DNA of 64,000 bases from Lysinibacillus xylanilyticus (lineage in GTDB: Bacteria; Bacillota; Bacilli; Bacillales_A; Planococcaceae), in contig NZ_MDDN01000007.1 in the NCBI RefSeq assembly GCF_001708185.1, positions 1-64,000 on the forward strand, in the 5' to 3' direction. The notes beneath the pieces were generated by a model. That model was given only the letters and a program-made list of their open reading frames with translations, searched no databases and was not told the origin of the DNA. Both the position numbers and the translations under genes were made by a program. How positions within the stretch are numbered: the stretch's first letter is position 1; every line of letters starts with the position of its first letter. Positions 37,553 to 45,466 of this stretch are shown piece by piece.

Positions 37553-37800
37553 CGATTTCGCCTTGGCGTAATTGTAGCTGTCGCTACAGATAAACAATGC
37601 GTCCGGATTTTGGATTGTGCCAGCACAATTCATTCCTTTCAAAATCCGTGACATCCGCTGGAGGCTTTAGGCCAACATGATGTTGGTCACTCAGTCATCG
37701 CCACAGGACGTGGCGTTCTTAGACTGAGTTCCTTTATATCAGCAGGTGTTTAGACATATCCTGAAAAGGAACCACACCCGTATTCATCTCCTCACCTTTA
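37553..37800. repeat. palindromic repeat, family 2, long form
   Basis: It shares GCGTCCGGATTTTG, AATTGTGCCAGCACAATT and AAAATCCGTGACATCCGC with the 33826 copy, and has an extra hairpin block GGCCAACATGATGTTGGTC and a tail with CTCACCTTTAGAGATAG that resembles 1350-1400. It separates the sumT leader from the gene. Confidence 0.7.
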
Positions 37801-37828
37801 GAGATAGTAGTCTTCTCTGAATGAAGAT

Positions 37829-37963
37829 AAAAAAAAGACTCAAATTATCCATAGTCATAGCGGGACCTGTGAATAATAAGAGCCTCTAGTTTACTAGTCA
37901 GCTTCGTTTTCAATTCTTAGTAATGTAATAAGAATAATAAACAATTCAGTGTAGTCTTGTCAA
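37829..37963 (-). promoter_or_regulatory. sumT leader: promoter, conserved element and attenuator-like terminator
   Basis: Minus-strand TTGACA (37958-37963) and TATTAT (37934-37939), spacing 18. Then AAGCTG-A-CTAGT-AAACTAGAGGC (37882-37904), the same element as before cysH. It overlaps the 5' arm of a terminator in which GGCTC-tt-ATTATTC pairs with GGATAAT-tt-GAGTC (37837-37882), followed by TTTTTTTT (37829-37836). The architecture matches the cysH leader although the terminator arms themselves are different. Confidence 0.7.
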
Positions 37964-38084
37964 CAATTTTTTTAATACTTAGTTACTAATTTTCATTCAA
38001 TTACAAAACGCCTTTAACTTTTTGTCATTTCCAATTAAATGTTATTTACTCAATTTATTTAGGAAAGATTTAAATGGCTACAAT

Positions 38085-38130
38085 TATTAAAGGAAAAACC
38101 AGCCGTCGATTTTGTTACCGACAGCTGGTT
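38085..38130 (-). terminator. terminator after the 38165-38350 gene
   Basis: On the minus strand AACCAGCTGTCG and CGACGGCTGGTT pair, then TTTTCCTTTAA. Confidence 0.82.
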
Positions 38131-38164
38131 TGCAATTTTTGTGATGATCTTTATTTTATTCGAA

Positions 38165-38350
38165 TTAATACGGTCGATAACGAGGCCGTCTATATGGTGG
38201 ATATGGTGGATACGGTGGATATGGTCGATAGCCAGGATAGTAAGGATATTGATTAAATTGCGTTCCTAGTAAACCTCCTAAAAACCCTCCAAAAAACGGC
38301 GCACCGAATGTCCAAAAGCCTCCTCCTGGATAACCTCCGAAAAATGACAT
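38165..38350 (-). CDS. small Gly/Pro/Tyr-rich protein, unknown
   Basis: 61 residues. The N-terminal half is Gly/Phe-rich and hydrophobic (GGYPGGGFWTFGAPFFGGFL); the C-terminal half is PYPPYPPYPPYRRPRYRPY. No family assigned. Such composition occurs in Bacillales spore-coat or surface proteins, but this is a guess. ATG with GGGAGGA 6 nt upstream, and a clean terminator downstream, support a real gene. It lies 66 bp downstream of pepA on the same strand. Confidence 0.68.
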   Translation of the reverse strand: MSFFGGYPGGGFWTFGAPFFGGFLGGLLGTQFNQYPYYPGYRPYPPYPPYPPYRRPRYRPY

Positions 38351-38416
38351 ATGCTTCCTCCCTTTTTACTCTATCGTATGAAGGAAGATACATATCTCAC
38401 ATGTATATCGCCTACT

Positions 38417-39925
38417 CTATTTTTCTTCTCCTAAACGTTGCACAAAGTTTGCTAGTGTACGTACCATTACACCTGTACCACCTTTTGGGCCTAGGTCATG
38501 TACAGCAATCGCATCTGATGTCCCTGCAATATCTAAGTGAATCCATGGTGTATCACCAACAAACTCACCAACGAAGCCTCCACCAAAGATCATATGTCCA
38601 TCACGACCAGGAGAGTTATTTAAATCAGCAACATCTGATTTACGAATTCGCTTTTTATCACTTTCTGTTAAAGGCATACGCCATACAAACTCATCAGTCT
38701 CTTGTGCAGCTTCCATGAAATCCGCAAAGAATTCATCATCATTAGCAAGTGCACCCGTTTTATCCATACCAAGTGCAGTAATGACTCCACCTGTTAACGT
38801 TGCAACATCGATAAGGGCAGTAGCACCTTGTTGCTTAGCGTATGTAGTAGCATCTGCTAATACTAAACGTCCCTCAGCATCGGTATTTAAAACCTCAACC
38901 GTTTTGCCACTATATGTCGTAATAACATCATCCGGCTTAAATGCTGTGTCAGATACCATATTATCGGTAGAACCAATTACTGCAACGACGTTTTTATTAG
39001 GACGTAATTCACCGATGATTTTCATGGCACCTAGCACTGCTGCCGCACCGCCCATATCGCCCTTCATGCCTACCATTGCATCTCTTGGCTTTAAGGAATA
39101 GCCACCTGTATCATACGTAACCCCTTTGCCGACAAGGCCAATTGGATCCTCAAAATCTTCAGTCGCTTTATATTTTAATGTTATTAAACGAGGTTCTTCA
39201 TAGGAGCCTTGATTGACACTTAAAATACCACCCATACCTAGTTCTTCTAGTTGAGCTTTATCTAAAATTTCAACCTCAAAACCATACTCCACTGCTAGAG
39301 ATTCTGCATAGTTAGCTAAATCTGTCGCTGTAAGTAGATTTGGTGGTAAATTGATTAAGCTACGTGCTTCATTTACTGCATCTGCATAAATAGCGCCAAC
39401 CTCAAAGCTTGCCACAACCTCATCTATGTCATCAACAGTAGTCACAAGATGAACAGCGTCAATACGCTTATCTACTTCATTTGAAGTTGTTTTGTAATGA
39501 GGAATTGAATAATAACCAAGACCTGTTCCTTCACCAGCTAAAAAAGCAACATCTGCCACAGTAATAGCATCTGTCGTAAACGATTCAAGCCAAATTGAAT
39601 ATTCTTTAACTTTTAAAGCTCTAAGTTCCTTGCCGACCAATCCAAATGCTGCACGAACATCGCCTTCTGTTAAATTTTTACGGTCATCTAAACCAACAAA
39701 TAAAATACGTTTAAGATTTGGGTGACTCTTCAAGAATGGTAATTTCGTCATTTTTTTTAGCTCAGTAGAAACATCCCCTGCACTAATCCACGCATCAAGG
39801 GTTTCTCCATAAAATGATGAAAAGCTTGCCCAATCCTGCATTTGCTCACGATGTTTAGTGACCCCTACTACTAACACCTCAGTAGAAATCGTTTCAAATG
39901 TTTTTGCTTCTTTTACAATATGCAT
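38417..39925 (-). CDS. pepA: leucyl aminopeptidase (M17)
   Basis: About 502 residues. The C-terminal catalytic domain has VGKGVTYDTGGYSLKP (metal-binding K and D) and NTDAEGRLVLADA (D, E and catalytic R). It removes N-terminal amino acids from peptides in the cytosol with two metal ions. ATG 39925 is chosen (GGAGG 7 nt upstream), not the longer frame to 39943. It is divergent from yuiD, as yuiE/yuiD are neighbours in B. subtilis. Confidence 0.94.
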   Translation of the reverse strand: MHIVKEAKTFETISTEVLVVGVTKHREQMQDWASFSSFYGETLDAWISAGDVSTELKKMTKLPFLKSHPNLKRILFVGLDDRKNLTEGDVRAAFGLVGKELRALKVKEYSIWLESFTTDAITVADVAFLAGEGTGLGYYSIPHYKTTSNEVDKRIDAVHLVTTVDDIDEVVASFEVGAIYADAVNEARSLINLPPNLLTATDLANYAESLAVEYGFEVEILDKAQLEELGMGGILSVNQGSYEEPRLITLKYKATEDFEDPIGLVGKGVTYDTGGYSLKPRDAMVGMKGDMGGAAAVLGAMKIIGELRPNKNVVAVIGSTDNMVSDTAFKPDDVITTYSGKTVEVLNTDAEGRLVLADATTYAKQQGATALIDVATLTGGVITALGMDKTGALANDDEFFADFMEAAQETDEFVWRMPLTESDKKRIRKSDVADLNNSPGRDGHMIFGGGFVGEFVGDTPWIHLDIAGTSDAIAVHDLGPKGGTGVMVRTLANFVQRLGEEK

Positions 39926-40043
39926 GTAAATTCCTCCATTCATTACTTTATTATACCTAAATTTCAGAAAACGCGTAATATTTGGCTTTTAGAAAAAAAT
40001 GAATGGTATAATAAAATTATTATAAGTGAAGGTTGTGATGATT

Positions 40044-40520
40044 ATGAGTTTACTTCAAAATACCCCTTTACTCGTTGCCCTCTTTGCAGTTCTCTTTGCA
40101 CAGTTTGTAAAAATTCCTATTCATTTTTTAATGACAAGAAAAATGAACTGGGGACTAATTACTTCCACTGGAGGTATGCCTAGCTCACACTCCGCTTCCG
40201 TAACAGGACTAACAACCTCTATTGCCTACGAAACAGGGCTAGATTCCCCAATTTTTGCTGTAGCCGCTATGTTTTCATTTATCGTCATGTATGATGCGAG
40301 TGGAGTACGCTATCAGGCAGGTCAACATGCAGCTGTTTTAAATCAACTACGTAAGGACTTTCAAATACTGCTTCACGATTTTAAAAAATGGCCACAAATG
40401 GATGGGCAAGAAAAAATGGAAGAGCTAAAAACATTGCTGGGTCATAAACGAAGCGAGGTATTTTTTGGAGCACTAACCGGAATTTTTATCGCCATCATAA
40501 CCTACCAGTTTATTTTGTAA
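40044..40520 (+). CDS. yuiD: divergent PAP2 family membrane protein (YuiD)
   Basis: About 158 residues. STGGMPSSHSASVTGL (the phosphatase-like PSSH motif), VMYDASGVRYQAGQHA and LLGHKRSEVFFGALTG match the YuiD/DUF212 family. Three to four helices. Phosphatase activity is not established. Starts at 40026, 40038 and 40044 are all open; ATG 40044 (MSLLQNTPLL) fits relatives, with GAAGG 10 nt upstream. Confidence 0.88.
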   Translation: MSLLQNTPLLVALFAVLFAQFVKIPIHFLMTRKMNWGLITSTGGMPSSHSASVTGLTTSIAYETGLDSPIFAVAAMFSFIVMYDASGVRYQAGQHAAVLNQLRKDFQILLHDFKKWPQMDGQEKMEELKTLLGHKRSEVFFGALTGIFIAIITYQFIL

Positions 40521-40529
40521 AAAAATTGG

Positions 40530-40560
40530 ACACATCCTCCTGTTGAGGCTGTGTTTTTTT
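40530..40560 (+). terminator. terminator after yuiD
   Basis: ACACA-T-CCTC pairs with GAGG-C-TGTGT, followed by seven T. Confidence 0.85.
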
Positions 40561-40665
40561 ATTTATCGGAACACTTTTATGATTTATCGGAAACTTTTCA
40601 TGATTTATCGGAAACTTTTCACGATTTATCGGAAACATCTTGAGTTTTATCGGAAACATTCAAAA
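40561..40665. repeat. 21-bp tandem array B
   Basis: Five contiguous 21-bp units: the constant half is ATTTATCGGAAAC (last unit TTTTATCGGAAAC), and the second half is TTTTCATG, TTTTCACG or a variant. It starts right at the end of the yuiD terminator T-tract and abuts the family 2 repeat that follows. No ORF. Confidence 0.88.
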
Positions 40666-40790
40666 AAAATCAGCGGATGTTTGGACACCCACTGAAAGAA
40701 GATTAATTATGCCTCGGCATAATTGCGTCCGGAATCGGTTTGTGCAAGCACAAAGCCGATTCCGTGACATCCGCCGAAAGAAGTTAAAAC
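40666..40790. repeat. palindromic repeat, family 2, next to yuiB stop
   Basis: ATTATGCCTCGGCATAAT is a perfect dyad. Next come GCGTCCGGAATCGG, the arms TTTGTGC/GCACAAA, CCGATTCCGTGACATCC and GCCGAAAGAAGTTAA. The last TTA is the reverse of the yuiB stop codon, so on the minus strand the element begins at the stop. Confidence 0.8.
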
Positions 40791-41113
40791 ATTCGATATC
40801 CACTTTTACGTAAAAAAATCATGACTATTCCAGCTACAATTGAACCTGCAAAGCCACCCGATAAGATTGCAATATCTACAAATTGCAGTGCTTGTAACTT
40901 ATCTAAAAGAGCTGGAAATGCGGATCCTGGTTTGAAAATATAATCAAAAAAGCTGACCTCATCAACAATGAAAATAACAACAATTGGATACACAATCGCC
41001 ATTAACCAAGTCATTCGCAGAAGCATATTCAATAAAAATCCGATACCAAAGAACATGACGAAAAATAACAAAATTGAAATGATTAACTGTACTATTGAAA
41101 CTGGACCTTCCAT
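40784..41113 (-). CDS. yuiB: YuiB-like membrane protein
   Basis: 109 residues, three to four helices. QLIISILLFFVMFFGIGFLL followed by NMLLRMTWLMAIVYPI and ILSGGFAGSIVAGIVM follow B. subtilis YuiB closely. Function unknown. ATG 41113 with GGAGGTTATACAT upstream. The stop codon coincides with the boundary of a family 2 repeat. Confidence 0.87.
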   Translation of the reverse strand: MEGPVSIVQLIISILLFFVMFFGIGFLLNMLLRMTWLMAIVYPIVVIFIVDEVSFFDYIFKPGSAFPALLDKLQALQFVDIAILSGGFAGSIVAGIVMIFLRKSGYRMF

Positions 41114-41257
41114 GTATGTATAACCTCCGTTTTCCTCTCATTAGTTTACATGATTACTACAGCGCTTTCAATGAACTTATCCTTGATTTCGCTTGTTCGT
41201 CATATTTAGGAAAATCAACAAGTACATCCCTTACATACTTTTTCTTCCACTGTCACT

Positions 41258-41755
41258 TTATTTTTTAAAGAACAATCTATAAGAGGAATATCCAAATATA
41301 TCTCCTGGATTAATACCTTCAATTCCTTCCAATTGATGCTTTTCAAATTGGTTGGATGCCATTTCCTTTAACATAACTGATGTCATTTCATCTTGTGCAA
41401 GCTCCTTTGGATACATCCATTTCGCTTCTAATATTTCATTTTCCTGAATGCAAATCTGCTGCTGCTCATCTTTCATCCGACAATAAAATATCGCCATATT
41501 ATCGCTAATGTCACCACGAATCACACCCGTTCGAAAACCGATTAAGCCAGATACACAACAATCAATACCCGTTTCTTCCTTTAATTCACGTACAACCGCT
41601 TCATCCACAGTTTCACCAGCATTAACAAAACCGGCAGGCAATGACCATCTTCCCTTTAGACCGCTATATGCTTTTTTGACAACTAACCATTGACCCAGCT
41701 CATTTACAGCAACCCCTGCAACCCCTAACCAAACTTTCCCTCTATCTTTTCTCAT
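41258..41755 (-). CDS. Nudix hydrolase
   Basis: About 165 residues. The Nudix box runs from [14 protein letters not shown] to RELKEETG (G-x5-E-x7-R-E-L-x-E-E-x-G), near residue 44-66. It hydrolyses some nucleoside diphosphate derivative; the substrate is unknown. ATG 41755 is chosen, with AGAGGTGA 5-6 nt upstream. TATAAT sits at about 41777-41782 on the same strand, close to the gene. Confidence 0.88.
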   Translation of the reverse strand: MRKDRGKVWLGVAGVAVNELGQWLVVKKAYSGLKGRWSLPAGFVNAGETVDEAVVRELKEETGIDCCVSGLIGFRTGVIRGDISDNMAIFYCRMKDEQQQICIQENEILEAKWMYPKELAQDEMTSVMLKEMASNQFEKHQLEGIEGINPGDIFGYSSYRLFFKK

Positions 41756-41864
41756 AACATTCACCTCTATATCGATATTATAACGGCTCATTTTCAATGT
41801 ATAGAAGTATTAATTCAGAATTTTATGGTTACTTCACACCCTTAGTCATAAAATACGTATGTAA

Positions 41865-41977
41865 GCTTATCACCATAACGTGTGGTTGACTTCCGTTCCG
41901 ACGGGGCGTCCAGTCTCCACTCCAATCAACTTATATTCAAGGCATCGAATGTCATCCACAATTTTTGGTAATAGACC
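41865..41977. repeat. MITE-like repeat (family 1), 113-bp copy
   Basis: The left end is GCTTATCACCATAACGTGTG; the right end, reversed, is GGTCTATTACCAAAAATTG. The inside keeps TTCCGTTCCGACGGGGCG and CTCCACTCCAATCAACTTAT. A short, internally deleted member of the 27517 family. Confidence 0.78.
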
Positions 41978-42055
41978 TTATGTATTCCTTATTTATAAAT
42001 ATGTTACACTTAGATAAAATAACCGAATATTCAAACACTAAAAAGGAGGAGGTTA

Positions 42056-42607
42056 ATGCTAAACGAACTATCACCTAGTGCAAGGCTTTTTATTTTAGCG
42101 ATAGTATTACTTTTAGTATCACCCATCATTGTTTTTATATTGCCATTTGCTATTTCCCAAACGTTTTATTTTAGTAGAGATAATATCGTGCTAATCACTC
42201 CAACAAACAACTTCACTATGCTTGTCTTAGCAATTGCATTAATTATTTTAACGTTGATCATACTTGGATTCAAAAGAAATAAATACACCTATTTGATTAC
42301 GATTATAGTTATTGTGAGCAGTCTGGTTTTAGGCTATTTTTCTCTTGTAAATTATATCGCTATACAGAAAACACAAATTGTTTTTAAAGAATTTCATCAT
42401 CAAACCACATATGAATGGCAGGATATTAAGGAAGTCATTTATGAATATGAAGTAGGTACAGTAGGCACTTATTATTTTCAAACGAAAAATAATGAAAAGT
42501 TTGTTATTGAAGAAAACGGGCAATTTGGCACAGAAGAGAAAAGTGCCATTTACCATTCAGCACATGAAAATGGAGCTTCATTCATAGAGCGCGAGAAGGT
42601 AGAGTAA
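42056..42607 (+). CDS. membrane protein of unknown function
   Basis: 183 residues: three hydrophobic segments in the first 105 residues, then a soluble domain of about 75 residues (FKEFHHQTTYEWQDIKEVIYEYE, YYFQTKNNEKFVI) that looks like a PH-type or related beta-rich domain by pattern only. ATG with AAAAGGAGGAGG 4-6 nt upstream. It is flanked by a MITE-like copy upstream and a hairpin region downstream. No family assigned. Confidence 0.7.
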   Translation: MLNELSPSARLFILAIVLLLVSPIIVFILPFAISQTFYFSRDNIVLITPTNNFTMLVLAIALIILTLIILGFKRNKYTYLITIIVIVSSLVLGYFSLVNYIAIQKTQIVFKEFHHQTTYEWQDIKEVIYEYEVGTVGTYYFQTKNNEKFVIEENGQFGTEEKSAIYHSAHENGASFIEREKVE

Positions 42608-42868
42608 CTATTATTGTTTAAAAAAGCTAGGTTGAAATCTAAAAAAACAATCGCTTCGATTTCTCATCAAGATTTTCCTCTATATCGATATAATAACTGC
42701 CCATTTTCTATTCTCGGCAGTTATTATCCTCGCCACAAAGAGCCTCTTTCGTATAGGACGAGAGAGGCTTGCTAACTTTTTTTGCATCAGTATTTGGTCT
42801 ACTTGCCAAAAATAGTGTATTACTTTTTTCACTCATATACTCGTTTGCATCACTAAATCCAACGAATC
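42608..42868. other. hairpin-rich gap
   Basis: A perfect 12-bp inverted repeat, ATAATAACTGCC / GGCAGTTATTAT (42690-42727), has no T-tract, so it is not a plain terminator. A second stem, GCCTCTTTCGT / ACGAGAGAGGC (42742-42768), followed by CTTTTTTT, could end the 42056 gene on the plus strand. A 62-codon minus frame (42708-42896) is open across this region but has no credible ribosome site. Confidence 0.55.
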
Positions 42869-43300
42869 TTATGCTTTCAGATGCTCCATATTCCAATTAA
42901 GCTTTAATATTTTTTTTAATTTGGTCACTTGATCTTCTCCAATAGTATTGATCAGCTGCTGTACAATCACAGCTTTATAATGTTCGTTCTTTTCAAAACA
43001 GTCTTGACCCAATTCAGTCATTTGAATTGCTTTATGTTTTTTACTATGTTCGACATTGATCACCTTCACTAACCCTTTTGCTTCCAAACTTTTAATAAAT
43101 TTATGGGTTGCTTGTCTTGAAAAATCAACATCCTTAGCTACCTCCGAAATCATAAGTTCCTTTTTATATACTCTTCCCAAAATACACCATTCTGAGTTTG
43201 AAATATAAATATTATGATGTTTATTCCACTTCTCTTCAACAAGTTGGCGAAGTAGTTCGTGACGTTCGCTCAACAAATCAATGACATCTCGACTCTTCAA
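42869..43300 (-). CDS. MarR-family transcriptional regulator
   Basis: 143 residues. A winged helix is seen at about 33-105 (WCILGRVYKKELMISEVAKD, FSRQATHKFIKSLEAKGLVKV, wing HSKKHKAIQMTELGQ). TTG start with GAAGGA 4 nt upstream. It is divergent from a CarD-like gene, and two 15-bp palindromes lie in the gap, so it very likely represses that gene and perhaps itself. Ligand unknown. Confidence 0.87.
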   Translation of the reverse strand: MKSRDVIDLLSERHELLRQLVEEKWNKHHNIYISNSEWCILGRVYKKELMISEVAKDVDFSRQATHKFIKSLEAKGLVKVINVEHSKKHKAIQMTELGQDCFEKNEHYKAVIVQQLINTIGEDQVTKLKKILKLNWNMEHLKA

Positions 43301-43370
43301 TTCGTCCTTCAGCTAGATCACCCTCATTCCATATTTTTTGTTATTAATATACAAAAAAACAACAGTAATC

Positions 43371-43431
43371 GTCAATCAAGTTGACAAATATCTTTGAATT
43401 GCTTACAATTACTTTAGTCAACTAAGTTGAC
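43371..43431 (+). promoter_or_regulatory. two MarR-type operators over a sigma-A promoter
   Basis: Operator 1 is GTCAATCAAGTTGAC (43371-43385); operator 2 is GTCAACTAAGTTGAC (43417-43431), a perfect palindrome. Their starts are 46 bp apart. TTGACA (43381-43386) and TACAAT (43404-43409), 17 bp apart, form a promoter for the gene at 43458. Operator 1 overlaps the -35, and operator 2 covers the start site. Confidence 0.82.
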
Positions 43432-43457
43432 AAAAAAGTTTGTTGGAGGGAATATAC

Positions 43458-43949
43458 ATGTATAATGTTGGCGATGTAGTCATTTATTCATCACATGGAC
43501 TTTGTTCTATTGAAGATATTTGTGAACAAACTTTTAACGATATTACAAAATCTTATTACGTTTTACAGCCACTAAATGAACCACAATTAATCATTCGTAC
43601 CCCAATTGACAATTCAAAAAAACAGCTTAGAGGCATTATTAAAAAAGAAGAAGCACTCAAAATTTTACATTCATTCACATCACCTGGCGTGGAATGGATT
43701 GAACAAAGCACTCATCGATTGAGATTTTATCTAGAAATAATTAAATCCGGTAATCGCCAAAAACAAGCAAACCTTTTAAACACATTATTACGAAAAAAGC
43801 TCGAATATAGCGTTACTGAAAAAAAATTCCCTAACCAAGAAGAGAAACTACTGCAATCTTTACAAGACAACATTTTTTCAGAATTTTCCATAGCTCTTGA
43901 TAAATCATCAGATGAAATTTATGATTATGTATTAACAAAACTTTACTGA
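43458..43949 (+). CDS. CarD-family regulator
   Basis: About 163 residues. The N-terminal RNA-polymerase-interacting domain is typical (MYNVGDVVIYSSHGLCSIEDI, then YYVLQPLNEPQLIIRTPID). A helical C-terminal part follows (SGNRQKQANLLNTLLRKKL). CarD/CdnL proteins bind the polymerase beta subunit and change promoter opening. ATG 43458 with GGAGGG 7 nt upstream. Control by a MarR protein is unusual for this family. Confidence 0.83.
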   Translation: MYNVGDVVIYSSHGLCSIEDICEQTFNDITKSYYVLQPLNEPQLIIRTPIDNSKKQLRGIIKKEEALKILHSFTSPGVEWIEQSTHRLRFYLEIIKSGNRQKQANLLNTLLRKKLEYSVTEKKFPNQEEKLLQSLQDNIFSEFSIALDKSSDEIYDYVLTKLY

Positions 43950-43969
43950 CTGTGAATTGTTAGTGCATT

Positions 43970-44006
43970 AATAAGCCACGATTAGAAAATATAATCATGG
44001 CTTATT
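43970..44006 (+). terminator. terminator after the CarD-like gene
   Basis: AATAAGCC-AC-GATTA pairs with TAATC-AT-GGCTTATT; the T-tract is weak. Confidence 0.65.
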
Positions 44007-44028
44007 TCATATTAAATAAACTTTATAT

Positions 44029-44430
44029 TCAAAAAGAAATATAAAAAGGTTCTTCTCCGCAATTTAAACAATGTAATACTTCGTGTTTAAAATCTTCATT
44101 TTCTATTAATAACAACGCTTCCTCAACATCAAAAAATCCGACCTCTAAACTTTCACAACTCGTTTGTAGCTCACCGCCAATAGGAGTTCCTAGCCACCAC
44201 ATATTACAAATATTATTTTTTATTTCATGTGAAACACCACAAAATTTAATAACTTCGACTTCAATACCAGTTTCCTCTTTTACTTCCCTAATAACCGTTT
44301 CTTTAATTGTTTCATTTGTTTCTACACAGCCACCTGGTAATTCCCATCCTCTAATAGGATCCTTTTTCAAAAGTATTTTATTTTGTTTATTTAAAATAAC
44401 AGCCCCTGACGTTAAGATAAATTTGCGAAT
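44029..44430 (-). CDS. Nudix hydrolase, probable ATT start
   Basis: The Nudix box is GGCVETNETIKETV then IREVKEETG. A start at TTG 44370 would cut off the first beta strand. In the same frame the sequence continues upstream as RKFILTSGAVILNKQNKILL, the normal N-terminus of this family. It stops only at a TGA just beyond, with no ATG, GTG or TTG. AAAGGAG lies 10 nt before an ATT codon at 44428-44430. So either ATT initiates, or the gene is damaged at its start codon. About 133 residues. Substrate unknown. Confidence 0.7.
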   Translation of the reverse strand: MRKFILTSGAVILNKQNKILLKKDPIRGWELPGGCVETNETIKETVIREVKEETGIEVEVIKFCGVSHEIKNNICNMWWLGTPIGGELQTSCESLEVGFFDVEEALLLIENEDFKHEVLHCLNCGEEPFYISF

Positions 44431-44513
44431 GGTGGTTCAACTCCTTTACTATTTAATTTACAAGTCATAAATAATCGACACTTACCACATTAACTATATT
44501 CCCATCAGGTCAT

Positions 44514-44567
44514 AAAAAAGCCTCCCTCATTCACAATGTTTTACAACATCATAAATCAAAGAAGCTT
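44514..44567 (-). terminator. duplicated terminator copy
   Basis: AAAAAAGCCTCCCTCATT, then ATGTT-TTAC-AACAT, then AAATCAAAGAAGCTT: the same imperfect long stem as at 45467-45521, the real yutM-like terminator. It belongs to the broken copy at 44611. Confidence 0.7.
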
Positions 44568-44610
44568 ATTATTTAGAGCTAAAACTAAATGAGGAATTTT
44601 TTATTTATGT

Positions 44611-44716
44611 TTACTCACAAATCTCAGGCGTCCCTTCACGTTTCGCCGTTTTGAAAGACTTGTCATATGATGCAATTGCATTTGGATTATCGATGGTGAA
44701 ACCACCGCCTGTTAGT
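44611..44716 (-). pseudogene. 3' fragment of a HesB/IscA-like gene
   Basis: Translates as TGGGFTIDNPNAIAS, then YDKS, then FKTAKREGTPEICE and stop. This is the end of the intact gene at 45639, except that its CGCGTS (two cluster-binding cysteines) is replaced by YDKS, two residues shorter. A stop codon lies directly upstream. It arose by duplication together with the terminator; the nucleotide identity is still high. Confidence 0.85.
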
Positions 44717-44930
44717 TATATCAATGTTTATTGATGTTTTGGCGGATTATCAATCAAAACAGTGTGGATTTAATTGGTTCATCAATTCGTTGTCTATAAC
44801 GTTCAATCTCATTTGTTGCGCATTTACTATATTGATACCCATTCGCAATATGCCATGTTATAATTTTCAATATAATAAATATTCTGTATAAAAAACTGCA
44901 GAAATTTAGGAAAAGGAATGGGGGGTTACA
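44717..44930. other. gap, possible gene remnant
   Basis: One minus-strand frame reads WHIANGYQYSKCATNEIE followed by a short tail and stop (about 44753-44860), with no start codon or ribosome site. It may be the decayed end of an unknown gene. Otherwise nothing is seen. Confidence 0.3.
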
Positions 44931-45383
44931 TTGATTAAATTAATTGACATTAGCAATAGAAATAACGCTAAAGAAGTATTATCTATTCAAATACCATCTT
45001 ATGAAGTAGAAGCTAAAATAATCGGCTACTATGAAATACCTCCATTGAAAGACACTGTTGATACATTACAAAAATGCGAAGAAACTTTCTTTGGTTATTA
45101 TGAAAATACAGAGCTTTGTGGCGCAATATCATTAAAAGTAGAAGATGACAATATTGCTAATATACACAGATTAATTGTACATCCGAACCATTTTAGAAAA
45201 GGAATTGCCCAGCTTCTTTTAAATTTCGTAATAAGTAATTTTGATGTTAAAAAAGTAAAAGTGGCAACTGGTTCGAAAAACACTCCTGCAGTTAATTTCT
45301 ATCTAAAGAATGGCTTTGAAAAAACTAAAGAAGTTACAGTAAATGAACAATTATCTTTAACCTTCTTTGAAAAGAAATTATAA
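44931..45383 (+). CDS. GNAT-family acetyltransferase
   Basis: 150 residues. Motif A: IHRLIVHPNHFRKGIAQLLLNF (R/K-x-x-G-I/A), then TGSKNTPAVNFYLKNGFEKTKE, the usual GNAT C-terminal pattern. TTG start with GGGGGG 5 nt upstream. It sits between the two copies of the duplicated HesB/IscA 3' end on the opposite strand, so it probably arrived with the event that made the duplication. Substrate unknown. Confidence 0.85.
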   Translation: MIKLIDISNRNNAKEVLSIQIPSYEVEAKIIGYYEIPPLKDTVDTLQKCEETFFGYYENTELCGAISLKVEDDNIANIHRLIVHPNHFRKGIAQLLLNFVISNFDVKKVKVATGSKNTPAVNFYLKNGFEKTKEVTVNEQLSLTFFEKKL

Positions 45384-45466
45384 ACTTTTATTGATGTAAT
45401 GTGACCATATTATAATTTAATGAAGAGCTTACTCTGCAACGATTCAACTTTCCAATCAATTAAAGT

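Noticed and set aside
41114..41257. Minus-strand frame reading KKYVRDVLVDFPKYDEQAKS
   Set aside because: Peptide-like composition but no start codon in frame and only about 30 codons; at best a remnant.
42708..42896. 62-codon ORF downstream of the MarR gene
   Set aside because: No ribosome site, overlaps the marR end, and covers two hairpins; more likely non-coding.
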